This document shows positions 17,956 through 25,751 of a stretch of 42,452 nt of DNA, one piece after another. The notes under the pieces are model-generated. The model had not been told where the DNA came from. It was given only the letters and a program-made list of their open reading frames with translations, and did not search any database. A program made the position numbers and the translations under genes. This DNA comes from Kineococcus rubinsiae (GTDB lineage Bacteria > Actinomycetota > Actinomycetes > Actinomycetales > Kineococcaceae): NCBI RefSeq assembly GCF_011839805.1, contig NZ_VWPY01000038.1:1-42452 (forward strand). The letters run 5' to 3'. Each line of letters opens with the position of its first letter. Position 1 is the first letter of the stretch.

Positions 17956-18987
17956 TCACACGCCCGCATAGGAGTGCAGTCCGGGGAAGAAGACGTTCAC
18001 GATCAGGTAGTTGAACAGGACGCAGGCGTAGCCCAGCAGGGACAACCAGGCCGCGCGGTGCCCGCTCCAGCCCCGGGTGGCGCGAGCGTGCAGGTAGCAG
18101 GCGTACACCACCCAGATGATGAAGGTCCACACCTCCTTGGAGTCCCAGTTCCAGTACCGGTTCCAAGCGACTTGCGCCCAGACGGCGCCGGCGATGAGGG
18201 TGAACGTCCACATGACGAACCCGATGGCGTTGAGCCGGAAAGCCGTCTGCTCCAGCTCCGCAGGCCGCGGCAAAGCCTGCATGAAGGTGGCCCCTCGGCT
18301 CTGGCCGCTGTCGTCCTTCCTCTGCTGACGGGTCTGCAGCAGCTGCAGGATCGTGGCGGAGAAGCCCAGGGTGGACAGAGCCGAGGCCAGGATCGCGACG
18401 AAGACGTGGATGACCAGCCAGTAGCTGTCCAGGGCCGGTACCAGCTGCGCGGCCTCGACGTAGAACCTCTGCAGCGCCAAGCCCAAGGTCAACAGCACCG
18501 GGCCCGCGACGAAGGTGCCGAGGTAGCGGGCATCTCGGCCACCGCCGAGCCCGGCGCGCTGAGCTCGGGCCAAGGCGACCAGGTAGCCGAGGGCCACCAC
18601 CAGGGACCCGGTCAGGGCGAACTCGAACATGTTGCCCCAGGGGACGCGGTGGACTGACAGCGCGCGGGTGAGCACAGAACCCGTGTGCAGGAGTGCAGCG
18701 AGGACGAAGAGGGCAGTGCCGACGGCGGCCGCGCGACGACGACGAGGAGGTGCCGGCGCCGTCAGCGTCGTCGTCGTCGCGCTGCCCGTCGGCGAGGCGT
18801 GCTCCTGAGCGCCCCTGCGCTGGGAGGTTGTGAGCTGGGCTGCTGTGTGGCCGCGACCCTGCTGTGCCTTCGCCTCCCGTCCACCGCCGGCGAGATCAGC
18901 TGCGTAGGCGATCAGAGACAGCAGGTAGCTCGCCATCGCGGAGTAGAGCAACAGGTTGCTCGTCCCGGCAAGGTGCTCGTCGATCAT
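17956..18987 (-). CDS. ccsB: CcsB/CcsA-type heme exporter for cytochrome c biogenesis
   Basis: This integral membrane protein has about eight helices over 343 residues. It shows family motifs RVPWGNMFEFALTGSLV and, near the C-terminus, WNWDSKEVWTFIIWVVYA, the tryptophan-rich WWD-like heme-binding element, followed by GHRAAWLSLLGYACVLFNYLIVN. A long Ala/Thr-rich cytoplasmic linker of about 55 residues separates helix 1 from helix 2. It forms the heme-handling complex with ResB. The conserved His residues around TGSVLTRALSVHRVPWG and VIHVFVAIL are present. It is the middle gene of tlpA-ccsB-resB, 119 bases after tlpA. Confidence 0.92.
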   Translation of the reverse strand: MIDEHLAGTSNLLLYSAMASYLLSLIAYAADLAGGGREAKAQQGRGHTAAQLTTSQRRGAQEHASPTGSATTTTLTAPAPPRRRRAAAVGTALFVLAALLHTGSVLTRALSVHRVPWGNMFEFALTGSLVVALGYLVALARAQRAGLGGGRDARYLGTFVAGPVLLTLGLALQRFYVEAAQLVPALDSYWLVIHVFVAILASALSTLGFSATILQLLQTRQQRKDDSGQSRGATFMQALPRPAELEQTAFRLNAIGFVMWTFTLIAGAVWAQVAWNRYWNWDSKEVWTFIIWVVYACYLHARATRGWSGHRAAWLSLLGYACVLFNYLIVNVFFPGLHSYAGV

Positions 18988-19106
18988 CGGGTCGTCTCCA
19001 GCGGGGTGGTGGCGCAGCGGTGGGCGGCCGCGACGAGGACGGGGCGGTCGTCGTCGATCAGGTCAGTCGCATGACGCCGTCGAGGCGTAGGTGGGTGGAT
19101 AGCCGG

Positions 19107-19703
19107 TCAGGCGGATGTCGTCGACTCAGGAAGGCCGTCCCTGGCTGACTCGATGAGGCCTGACAGGGTCGCGGCATCGACGATCCCGACGACCCGGCCT
19201 GCAACGCGACCCTGGCCGTCCAGGACGAGAGTCACCGGTACTGCTCGTGCCGGCACGAACGCGGCGACACTCAACAGCGCTCGCCCATCAGTGTCTTCGA
19301 TGCTGGGGTAGGAGATGCCGTAGCGGCGCTCGAAGGCCTGTGCGGCTGGCCGGTTGTCCTGCACGTTGATCCCGAGGAAGCGCACGCCCTGGTCCTTGAG
19401 CCCATCCGACTGCTGCGCCAGCACGGGAGCCTCCTGACGGCACGGTGCGCACCAGGAGCCCCAGACGTTCAAGACCACCACGTTGCCGCGCAGGGTGTCG
19501 AGGTTCACGCTCTCGTCGGTGAGTGTCGTTCCCGACAGAGTCACGGGCCGCCCGCGTTGCCCAGGGTTGATCTCGCTGACCGGCCCGGAGGCAGTCGTCA
19601 ACGGCGCTGACACTCCGACCGTGGACCGTGAACGCGTCTGCCAGTAGGCCCAGCTCGCAGAGGCCATCAGAACGAGGAAGAGACAAACCCCGATCAGCGT
19701 CAA
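19107..19703 (-). CDS. TlpA/ResA-like membrane-anchored thiol-disulfide oxidoreductase
   Basis: ResA-type thioredoxins reduce the CxxCH cysteines of apocytochrome c before heme attachment. The 198-residue product has one membrane anchor (LIGVCLFLVLMASASWAY) and a thioredoxin domain with VLNVWGSWCAPC (Cys at 85 and 88) and the cis-Pro region ARAVPVTLVLDGQGRV. The start is uncertain: the reading uses a TTG at 19703 whose TG overlaps the TGA of an upstream 49-codon ORF beginning at 19849. The frame is open further upstream without a clear start. It opens the cytochrome c maturation set. A CTAC-N11-GTAG dyad lies about 180 bases upstream. Confidence 0.88.
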   Translation of the reverse strand: MTLIGVCLFLVLMASASWAYWQTRSRSTVGVSAPLTTASGPVSEINPGQRGRPVTLSGTTLTDESVNLDTLRGNVVVLNVWGSWCAPCRQEAPVLAQQSDGLKDQGVRFLGINVQDNRPAAQAFERRYGISYPSIEDTDGRALLSVAAFVPARAVPVTLVLDGQGRVAGRVVGIVDAATLSGLIESARDGLPESTTSA

Positions 19704-19849
19704 CGTCCGGTGCGGTCCGCGTTCTCGCCGGGCGTAGGAGGTACCTGCGTCTGGTCCGGATCCGTCAGGCAGTCTGAGGACGGCATCGTTGCAGGTCCTG
19801 GTACGTCGGAGGGTGCGTCCGCGCGGGAAGTGCGCCGTGAGCTGCTCAT
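19700..19849 (-). other. Possible 49-codon leader ORF overlapping the TlpA start
   Basis: An ATG at 19849 opens a short Ser/Pro/Asp-rich frame whose TGA overlaps the TTG of the TlpA-like gene (TTGA). GGAGGAG lies 14 bases before the ATG, too far for a strong site. It could be a coupling leader or chance. The protein itself resembles nothing. Confidence 0.2.
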
Positions 19850-19885
19850 GTTGTCTGCTGCCACTCCTCCAGGCGCGGGCCTCAT

Positions 19886-19904
19886 CTACGAGGCAACATA
19901 GTAG
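19886..19904. promoter_or_regulatory. CTAC-N11-GTAG dyad upstream of the cytochrome c maturation operon
   Basis: CTAC, eleven bases, GTAG; the flanks extend it to TCTAC/GTAGA. The same spacing occurs upstream of the BlaI gene and of the BNR remnant at 25.45 kb, so a BlaI-family target is the simplest explanation (inference). It lies in a 346-base intergenic gap that probably holds the operon promoter. Confidence 0.5.
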
Positions 19905-20049
19905 ACGATGTTCAAAGCTGCTGGGCAGTCAGGCAAGCAGGTACTCAGCGCTGAGGCACGAAGTGGAACATGGTGTCTGCGCTCGTGTCGGCGGTGCTGC
20001 GCTCCGGTAGACGCCGACGCACGGGTGGTCCCCCGCCGGTGGTTGATGC

Positions 20050-21015
20050 TCAGCGGGGGGCTGAGGCCAGGACGCAGTGATCAGTGGCGGTCGCAGCTGC
20101 GGCTGGCTGCACGGCGGCGGCAGCGGGCGTGATCAGGACAGCAGTGATGAGCAGGAGCAGTCCCAGTCGTTGAGGCCGGCGCAACGGCTGACGGGCCCTC
20201 TGCAAGCGGCGCACCCTGGCTAGCGCCAGTCGTCCACCGATGCCCAGGGTCGCGCGCGGCGTCTGAGCCTCGGCCAGGCGCACCAGGGCCGCGGCCAGGT
20301 GAGCTGGTGAGTGTCGCCGGACTGCGGCATCGTCGGCGAGCAATTCGACCAGGTCCTGCGTCTCGCGGTGCGCCAGCCGCAACGCGGACACCCAGGGGAA
20401 GGCGCGGTGCAGAGCGGCGCTGAAGCCGATGACCAGGTGATGGTGTCCTCGGAGGTGGGCGTGCTCGTGACCGAGCACCGCAGCCAGCTCGGCCGGCTCG
20501 AGGGCCTCCACGGCCGCCGTCGTGACGACGACGGCGCCTCTGCGCCCGGGCAGGCAGTAGGCCAAAGCTCTTTCGTGCTCCACGACGAGCATGGAGCGGG
20601 CCGTGTCAGCAGCAGGTCGCGCGAGCAGCGCCAGGGCCTGCATCTGAGCCCGGCGCTGCCGGGTGGACGTCACCGCCACCTCGAGCACGCAGTAGGTCGT
20701 GCGGGCGATGACGGCCACCATGACGGCGAACGCCGCCGTGCTGGCTGCCGAGCTGGTCACCGCGCCGTACTGCAGCCGCAGCACGGCGAGGCAGGTGTGC
20801 AGCACGTCGGCCAAGCCTCCGGCGAGGCCGCCTCCGGGGAAGGCCACGACAGCCGCCGCGAGAACTACGGATAGCAGGAGAGAAGCGCTCAGCGACTGCC
20901 AGGCGCAGACGGCGAGCCGTGGGGACCGCGCCAGCCAGGTACTAGACTGGATGAGGCGGGGGCCCAGTGTGGCGATGCTGACGGCGTAGATCACGAGCGC
21001 CAAGGCGATGGCCAC
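20050..21015 (-). CDS. M56-family (BlaR1/MecR1-like) membrane metalloprotease
   Basis: The 321-residue product has membrane helices at about 1-20, 40-62, 88-108 and near 265-290. The cytoplasmic zinc site HEHAH is at 183-187 within AVLGHEHAHLRGHHH. In BlaR1 the M56 domain cleaves the BlaI repressor after signal perception. Here the C-terminal penicillin-sensor domain of staphylococcal BlaR1 is absent, so the signal is unknown. It follows the BlaI-type gene with a three-base gap and is clearly co-transcribed. Mycobacteria have a similar short BlaR/BlaI pair. Confidence 0.9.
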   Translation of the reverse strand: MAIALALVIYAVSIATLGPRLIQSSTWLARSPRLAVCAWQSLSASLLLSVVLAAAVVAFPGGGLAGGLADVLHTCLAVLRLQYGAVTSSAASTAAFAVMVAVIARTTYCVLEVAVTSTRQRRAQMQALALLARPAADTARSMLVVEHERALAYCLPGRRGAVVVTTAAVEALEPAELAAVLGHEHAHLRGHHHLVIGFSAALHRAFPWVSALRLAHRETQDLVELLADDAAVRRHSPAHLAAALVRLAEAQTPRATLGIGGRLALARVRRLQRARQPLRRPQRLGLLLLITAVLITPAAAAVQPAAAATATDHCVLASAPR

Positions 21016-21018
21016 GTC

Positions 21019-21450
21019 TCAGTCCTGCTCAGGTGGCGACGGTGACGACGGAGGTCGTGGCTGGCTCGCCGTGTCGGGGTCCGGGGACGTCAACGCATCA
21101 CGCAGACGAGTCACCTCGTCGGGGTCCATCTGATCGACGAAGTGCAGCAATGTGGCGGTGCGGTCGCGGCTGAACGCCAGCACCTGACTGATCACCTGCG
21201 TCGTGTGCTCCTCCCGGGAGCGCACACTGCGGTAGTGGTAAGCGCGCCCGCGCAACTCCCGCCGCAGCAGGCCCTTGCGGTGGAGGTTCTCCATGACGGT
21301 CATCACCGTCGTGTAGGCGATCTGACGATCACGCCGCAGGAGGTCCATCACCTCTCGCACGGAGAGCGTGCCCTCCACGTCCCACACGCAGTCCATGACC
21401 GTGGCCTCCAGACGGCCGAGTCGTGGGCCACCGCCGCCCAGTTCGCTCAC
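21019..21450 (-). CDS. BlaI/MecI/CopY-family transcriptional repressor
   Basis: This 143-residue winged-helix repressor has [21 protein letters not shown] as the first helices, then recognition-helix region [19 protein letters not shown] and wing [11 protein letters not shown], followed by a C-terminal dimerisation helix. The GTG start has GGGAG six bases upstream. No CopY-type CxCx4CxC copper site is present, so regulation by cleavage through the adjacent M56 protease is more likely than direct metal sensing. The gene is divergent from ccdA, and a CTAC-N11-GTAG dyad lies in the 110-base space between them. This suggests it controls both itself and cytochrome c maturation. Confidence 0.92.
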   Translation of the reverse strand: MSELGGGGPRLGRLEATVMDCVWDVEGTLSVREVMDLLRRDRQIAYTTVMTVMENLHRKGLLRRELRGRAYHYRSVRSREEHTTQVISQVLAFSRDRTATLLHFVDQMDPDEVTRLRDALTSPDPDTASQPRPPSSPSPPEQD

Positions 21451-21503
21451 TTCCAGCTCCCTGTCACGTCCTCGCCCGTGGTGGTCAGATGCGCCAGCCA
21501 GGC

Positions 21504-21522
21504 CTACTATCCATCATCGTAG
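21504..21522. promoter_or_regulatory. CTAC-N11-GTAG dyad between the BlaI-type gene and ccdA
   Basis: CTAC-TATCCATCATC-GTAG lies 39 bases before the ccdA start and 54 bases before the divergent repressor start, in a patch less GC-rich than its surroundings, as expected for a promoter. Probable operator of the BlaI-type protein (inference from position and recurrence at 19886 and 25453). Confidence 0.55.
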
Positions 21523-21560
21523 TCGGTTGCGACCGCAGTCGGTGGAGGAGTCGTTCACAA

Positions 21561-22475
21561 GTGTCTGCCGCTGTCAGTGAGACGATCAACAGTGTCGTCA
21601 CGTCTGGGCCCATGCTGCTGGCGATCGTCCTCGCGATGATAGCCGGCGCACTCTCGTTCTTCTCGCCCTGCTGCCTTCCGCTGGTCCCCGGCTACCTCTC
21701 CTACGTCGCCGGAATGGTGGGCACCGACGGCCAGCTAGGCACCCCGGCCGCGGCGGCTTCAGCAACAGCGTCGACCACTGGCTCCCTGAGGTACGTGCCC
21801 GCCGAAGTCCCCGGGGTAGGGAGAGCTCTCCGCGTTATGGGGCGGGTGCCACGGGTGGCTCACGGCCCGGGTGCACCGCTGCGGGGGACTAGTCGCCGAC
21901 TGCTGTTGGGCGCGGCGCTCTTCGTCGGTGGGTTCGCCGTGGTCTTCACCAGCTACGGAGCCTTCTTCGGTGCCGTCGGATCCTTCCTCCTCACCTACCA
22001 GCAACTGCTCGTGCGGATCCTGGGTGGGCTCACCATCGTCATGGGCCTAATGTTCACCGGCATCTTGTGGCGCGTGCCCTTCGTCAACGCCACCGTCCGA
22101 CTCCGCTACCGCCCCGCTTCCGGACTCGCCGGAGCGCCGCTGCTCGGGGTCCTATTCGGCCTCGGCTGGACGCCGTGCATCGGACCCACCCTCGCCGCAG
22201 TCCTGGCCCTGGCGACGAGTACCGGGAGTCCGGGGCGAGGTGCGGTGCTCTCCGCCGCCTACAGCCTGGGCATCGGCATCCCCTTCCTCTTGGCGGCCCT
22301 ATCCTTCGAGCGGGCGATGGACGCTTTCGCTTGGGCCCGTCGGAGAAAGCTGTTCATCATGAGACTGGGAGGCTGCCTGCTCATCCTCCTGGGCGTGATC
22401 CAGGTGAGCGGCCTGTGGGTCGTCTTGATGTCACGACTGCAGGGCCTCATCAGCAACTGGCAGCTCTCGCTCTGA
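21561..22475 (+). CDS. ccdA: CcdA-family thiol-electron transporter
   Basis: CcdA carries electrons from cytoplasmic thioredoxin across the membrane to ResA-like proteins. The start is the GTG at 21561 (GGAGGAG ten bases upstream), not the longer frame that would run into the divergent repressor gene. The 304-residue product has six to seven membrane helices. The redox Cys residues are in [18 protein letters not shown] (residues 36-38) and [15 protein letters not shown] hydrophilic insert of about 65 Ala/Arg-rich residues between helices 1 and 2 is larger than in the minimal family. It completes the System II set encoded in the opposite direction. Confidence 0.93.
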   Translation: MSAAVSETINSVVTSGPMLLAIVLAMIAGALSFFSPCCLPLVPGYLSYVAGMVGTDGQLGTPAAAASATASTTGSLRYVPAEVPGVGRALRVMGRVPRVAHGPGAPLRGTSRRLLLGAALFVGGFAVVFTSYGAFFGAVGSFLLTYQQLLVRILGGLTIVMGLMFTGILWRVPFVNATVRLRYRPASGLAGAPLLGVLFGLGWTPCIGPTLAAVLALATSTGSPGRGAVLSAAYSLGIGIPFLLAALSFERAMDAFAWARRRKLFIMRLGGCLLILLGVIQVSGLWVVLMSRLQGLISNWQLSL

Positions 22476-22612
22476 TAGGCCGGCGCACCGCGCATCCTCC
22501 ACCAGCGACCTGACTCGCGGGCGCGTCCGCTGCTGGCGCCGCTGAGCGTGAGCTCGCCCGCCCCGACGTTGCTGGAAACGATGGCGCAAAGGCGAGATTC
22601 TGAAGGCCAACC

Positions 22613-22846
22613 TCACGTGCCGGACCGGGAATCGAACCATCCAAACCACCAGAGACTGCCCACGGTGACGACGATGCCCGCGAGCAGGTACAACTCGCTG
22701 TGGCCGCCCGGCAGCAGTTGGACGTTCCTGGTGAGGCGCATCAGGTCGTTGGCGAAGATCGTGTACAGGCCGACAGCGAGGACGGCGACCCCGATCCGCT
22801 TGTGCCACGCTGGCCGGTACCGGTACCGGAGCTTCTTCTCGTTCAC
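22613..22846 (-). CDS. Small two-helix membrane protein, unknown function
   Basis: The GTG at 22846 (AGAGG seven bases upstream) starts a 77-residue protein. It has a basic N-terminus (NEKKLRYRYRPAWHKR), a helix IGVAVLAVGLYTIFAND, a loop LMRLTRNVQLLPGGHS and a second helix ELYLLAGIVVTVGSLWWFGWFD. I recognise it only as the type of small integral membrane protein common in actinobacteria; no function can be given. The frame could start at 22954, but that would overlap the divergent gene and its dyad. It shares a 106-base intergenic region containing a CsoR-like dyad with the divergent membrane protein. Confidence 0.7.
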   Translation of the reverse strand: MNEKKLRYRYRPAWHKRIGVAVLAVGLYTIFANDLMRLTRNVQLLPGGHSELYLLAGIVVTVGSLWWFGWFDSRSGT

Positions 22847-22903
22847 GCGTCCGCCTCTGCAGTTGTGGAGCTGCGATGTGTGGCCCGTTCGTTCTGTCAG
22901 GTA

Positions 22904-22918
22904 TACCCTCCCAGGGTA
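22904..22918. promoter_or_regulatory. Perfect CsoR-like dyad between divergent membrane-protein genes
   Basis: TACCCT-CCC-AGGGTA is a perfect 6+6 inverted repeat and also fits TACC-N7-GGTA as upstream of csoR. It is 57 bases from the start of the small protein and 34 bases from the preferred start of the larger one. Copper-responsive control of both is inferred. Confidence 0.6.
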
Positions 22919-22952
22919 GTCAATGGTAGAGGGTTCCGGGCGGGAGTCGGTC

Positions 22953-24152
22953 ATGTGGACGAAGCTCGGCTCGCGATGCTGCGGCGGTCTCCGAGTGAGG
23001 AGTGGCCGTCAGGACGGTGCGCCCGCTCGCGGCACGTCCCCTCACCGCCGTGACGGGGTGTCCCTCGTGGCCGGCGCCTGGATCGTGGTCTCCCTGTTCG
23101 CCGACGGCTGGGCGCACACGCACCTCCCCGACCTGGAGTCCTTCTTCACGCCATGGCATGCGGCGTTGTACAGCGGCTTGCTGGCCAACGTCATCTGGTT
23201 GGTCTGGCTCAGCCGCCCGACCAGGCCCCGGCCCCGTGACGCGAGTGAGACTTCTGCCATGTCGCCGTCGGCCCGCATGAGGCGAGGCGCGACGGTGGCG
23301 ACCTGGCACTGGTCACCACCCGCCGGGTACGGCGGGGGAGTGCTCGGCGCCGTCATCTTCGGTGGCGGAGGGGCAGCCGACATGGCGTGGCACAGCGCCT
23401 GGGGAGTCGAGGTCGGCTTAGACGCCCTGCTCAGTCCACCCCACCTCGTTCTCCTGGTGGGTGCACTACTCCTCGTGACAAGTCCCTGGCGGGCGAGCTC
23501 CAGCAACACCCCCGCAACGCATGCGGCCGCCACGGTTTCCCTGCTCCTCGCCGTCGCCCTGATGGCCTTCTTCTTGATCTACACCTCGGAGTTCGCGTCA
23601 CCCGCTCTGACGAGCACCTACACCCGGCTACCGGAGGCGTCACCGGGACATGCAGCAGGTGAGGCAAGCGCCATCCTCGGTCTCGGACGATTCCTCATCA
23701 CGACCGTGCTCTTCGTGGTTCCACTCCTGATGCTTTGGCGTCGACCTCAGGTGCCAACCGGAAGCGTCAGCCGCATCGTGATCCCGCTCTCGGGTCTCAG
23801 CCTGGCGGTGAGCGATGACCTGGGTCCGGCACTGTGGGGAGTGCTCGGCGCATCCTTCGGCGCACTCGTCGCCGATGTGACCATTGCCCTCCTGCGTCGG
23901 CACCACGTTCCCCACCGGCCGTCCGTGTTGGCAGGTGTAGCCACACTTGGCGTGTGGTCGGGGCACGCAGCGGCACTGACGGCTGCCGGCCTCGTCCGGT
24001 GGCCGCTGGCCCTGACCTCGGGCGTCGTAGCGCTAAGCGGCCTCGTCGCCGTCCTGTTGAGCTACCTGGCGAGCTTCCCCATGCTCGATGATCAGCGTCG
24101 CGCAGCATGGGCTGGCACGTCCAGCGGCGCGCCTGCTGATCTGCCCAGGTAG
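22953..24152 (+). CDS. Polytopic membrane protein, unknown function
   Basis: About nine to ten hydrophobic segments are visible over 399 residues, the first being VSLVAGAWIVVSLFADGWAH. Recurrent conserved-looking His/Asp/Glu residues sit next to the helices: DGWAHTHLPDLESFFTPWHAALYSG, then GGGAADMAWHSAWGVEVGLDALLSPPHLVLL. Such motifs could bind metal, but that is speculation. The ATG at 22953 has GGGAG six bases upstream; an ATG at 22923 is nearly inside the dyad. No family name comes to mind beyond conserved actinobacterial membrane protein. The CsoR-like dyad just upstream suggests a link to copper. Confidence 0.75.
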   Translation: MWTKLGSRCCGGLRVRSGRQDGAPARGTSPHRRDGVSLVAGAWIVVSLFADGWAHTHLPDLESFFTPWHAALYSGLLANVIWLVWLSRPTRPRPRDASETSAMSPSARMRRGATVATWHWSPPAGYGGGVLGAVIFGGGGAADMAWHSAWGVEVGLDALLSPPHLVLLVGALLLVTSPWRASSSNTPATHAAATVSLLLAVALMAFFLIYTSEFASPALTSTYTRLPEASPGHAAGEASAILGLGRFLITTVLFVVPLLMLWRRPQVPTGSVSRIVIPLSGLSLAVSDDLGPALWGVLGASFGALVADVTIALLRRHHVPHRPSVLAGVATLGVWSGHAAALTAAGLVRWPLALTSGVVALSGLVAVLLSYLASFPMLDDQRRAAWAGTSSGAPADLPR

Positions 24153-24409
24153 CGATTGCGGCGCGGGTGTCGAACGCGGCGTAGTACGGCCGGGAACCTG
24201 AGACGTTCGAGGGGACCGGCGGAAGGGCGGAACACGAACCACCATCGACATTCATGAGACTTCGTGGGGGGAAGGACGCACGTACCGGACGCTGAAGGGA
24301 CAGCTCGCCGACGACCCATCCATGCACGGGCACCCGCTGAACAGCCGCCGAAGGACACCACCATCGGACCAAGGCCGCGCAAAGCACCGCCACCGCCCGC
24401 CAGTAGTGT
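24153..24409. other. Short gene-free stretch
   Basis: Between the polytopic membrane protein and the convergent small membrane protein I see only shadow frames and no clear hairpin. Confidence 0.4.
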
Positions 24410-24907
24410 TCAGCGGTTGGCACCAGAATCGCGAAATTTCGACGGAAGGGCTAGATCTACTCGAGCTGCTTCGACTGAGTCACAGGGGCGGAGAGTGTCT
24501 CGGGCGACGAAAAGCAAGGATAGGGCAGAGCCGGTTTCGTCATCGATTGAAAATCGGCCCTCGGGGTAGCGTCGGGTGAAGGTCAGAAGGGTGTCGACGT
24601 TGCGGTTGATCGACGCAGCCGACCGATCGATCTTGCCCAGTCGACACTGGTCGCCGAGGCTGTGAAGGGCTTGATGCACGGCCTCTACTTGAGCGGGCGA
24701 GGCGGAGCTGCTCGGTTCGGGTGACTGGCCTACGAGCACCGCGACCGTCGGAGGGCCGGGGGCCACATTCAGGCGCAGCACAAGGGTGACCAAGAGGAGG
24801 GTCGCGGCGGCAAGCAGTAGGGCGGTGACCGCGAGCGGGCGCAGAAGATGTTTCCAGTCGCCGCTTGAACCGCTCGGGCTTCGGGCGGGCTTTCGTTTAC
24901 TGAGCAT
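24410..24907 (-). CDS. Single-pass membrane protein with extracytoplasmic Cys-pair domain, unknown
   Basis: The ATG at 24907 gives 165 residues: a basic N-terminus (SKRKPARSPS), one helix (LLRPLAVTALLLAAATLLLVTLVL), a Ser/Pro linker and a helical domain from about 80. The domain has two Cys (DQCRLGK and RPCDSVE) that could form a disulfide outside the cell. The frame is open to 25081, but that part overlaps the BNR remnant and is Arg-rich. It follows the BNR remnant by about 25 bases on the same strand, so both probably belonged to one operon. Function not recognised. Confidence 0.65.
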   Translation of the reverse strand: MLSKRKPARSPSGSSGDWKHLLRPLAVTALLLAAATLLLVTLVLRLNVAPGPPTVAVLVGQSPEPSSSASPAQVEAVHQALHSLGDQCRLGKIDRSAASINRNVDTLLTFTRRYPEGRFSIDDETGSALSLLFVARDTLRPCDSVEAARVDLALPSKFRDSGANR

Positions 24908-24930
24908 CGACCGCTGCGGGGAGGACGTCG

Positions 24931-25458
24931 TCAGCTCGTCGGTCGCCAGGTGGCACCAACGTCGGGGGATCGGTAGGTGCGGGTTTGTCCGCCCTGGAGG
25001 GCGCCGGCGAAGGCGGCGTTCCCGTCTGCGGCGACAATGGTGGTAACGCCGGTGCCTTGAGACGCGGCGATTTTCTGCCAACTGATACCACCGCCGGTGT
25101 TTTGGGAGACATCTTCAATCCGACGGCGATCATCTCTCGAACGTTCACTAGGTTCCAAGCTGCAGCCGTGACACCAGGGGGGCCGCCAAGCGGAGTGAGG
25201 GTTCGTCTCCCGTTGCTACTGGAGGTGAGGCCATCGGCCCCGTTAGGAACAAGGATGCGGTTGAGATTCGTGAAGCCGACCAAGATGGTACCCGTGAAGG
25301 AGTGACCGGCGTTGGCGTTGCTGACCCGCCAGGTCTTCCCGCCGTCGGTGAAGGCAAGCAATCCGGCTTGTGGGGACCGGGTGGGCGAGCAGGGCCATCG
25401 CGTACAAAGATTCCGCACCGGTGCTGCTCCCTCGACTCGGCGGGCCCTTCTCCTACTA
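24931..25458 (-). pseudogene. Remnant of a BNR-repeat protein with at least two frameshifts
   Basis: Three successive frames together read as one propeller protein. First comes GAESLYAMALLAHPVPT (ending near 25366), then AGLLAFTDGGKTWRVSNANAGHS through VNVREMIAVGLK (to about 25110), then DVSQNTGGGISWQKIAAS through YRSPDVGATWRPTS with a stop at 24931. Each junction needs a one- or two-base change. Upstream of the first piece there is a stop, so the N-terminal part is missing. The blades (TDGGKTW, SPDVGATW) resemble the intact protein at the left end of the window. Loss of function is likely; sequencing error cannot explain the missing front part. Confidence 0.65.
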
Positions 25459-25471
25459 AGCAGTAGAGTAG
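25453..25471. promoter_or_regulatory. CTAC-N11-GTAG dyad next to the BNR remnant
   Basis: CTAC-TAAGCAGTAGA-GTAG matches the spacing of the dyads at 19886 and 21504; an inner CTACT-AAGC-AGTAG palindrome is also present. It sits at the edge of the truncated BNR gene and may be a leftover regulatory site. Confidence 0.4.
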
Positions 25472-25751
25472 TCCTCGCGCTCGGTGCAGGCGAAAGACGC
25501 CACTTTGGTCGAGATGCCCTTCATGCGAGGGCCTGAAGGTCGACGCGCTGGAGAGCGCCCCTACGCCGCCAGCCTCGACCGCTCGTCCTGGGGCAGTGGC
25601 CGGCCAGAGCTGTTGGAGCCCACGGAGAGCACCGCGGTGGCCAGCGGCTGGGGCAGATTGTTCACCACTGATCCCGGTGATGCCATGACTAGTGAGGAGG
25701 CACGTGGGTGCACCTCGATGCCGCGGGTTTCATGGCGTGGGGAGCAGAGCG
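25472..25751. other. Gene-free gap between BNR remnant and merA
   Basis: No gene or clear hairpin recognised; open frames here are short and of unlikely composition. Confidence 0.4.

Noticed and set aside
17956-18211. Short antisense frames over ccsB and in the gap before resB
   Set aside because: Explained by antisense reading of Trp- and Ala-rich codons; no start site or motif.
21423-21560. Extended N-terminus for CcdA
   Set aside because: It overlaps the divergent BlaI-type start and promoter; the GTG at 21561 has a strong ribosome site.
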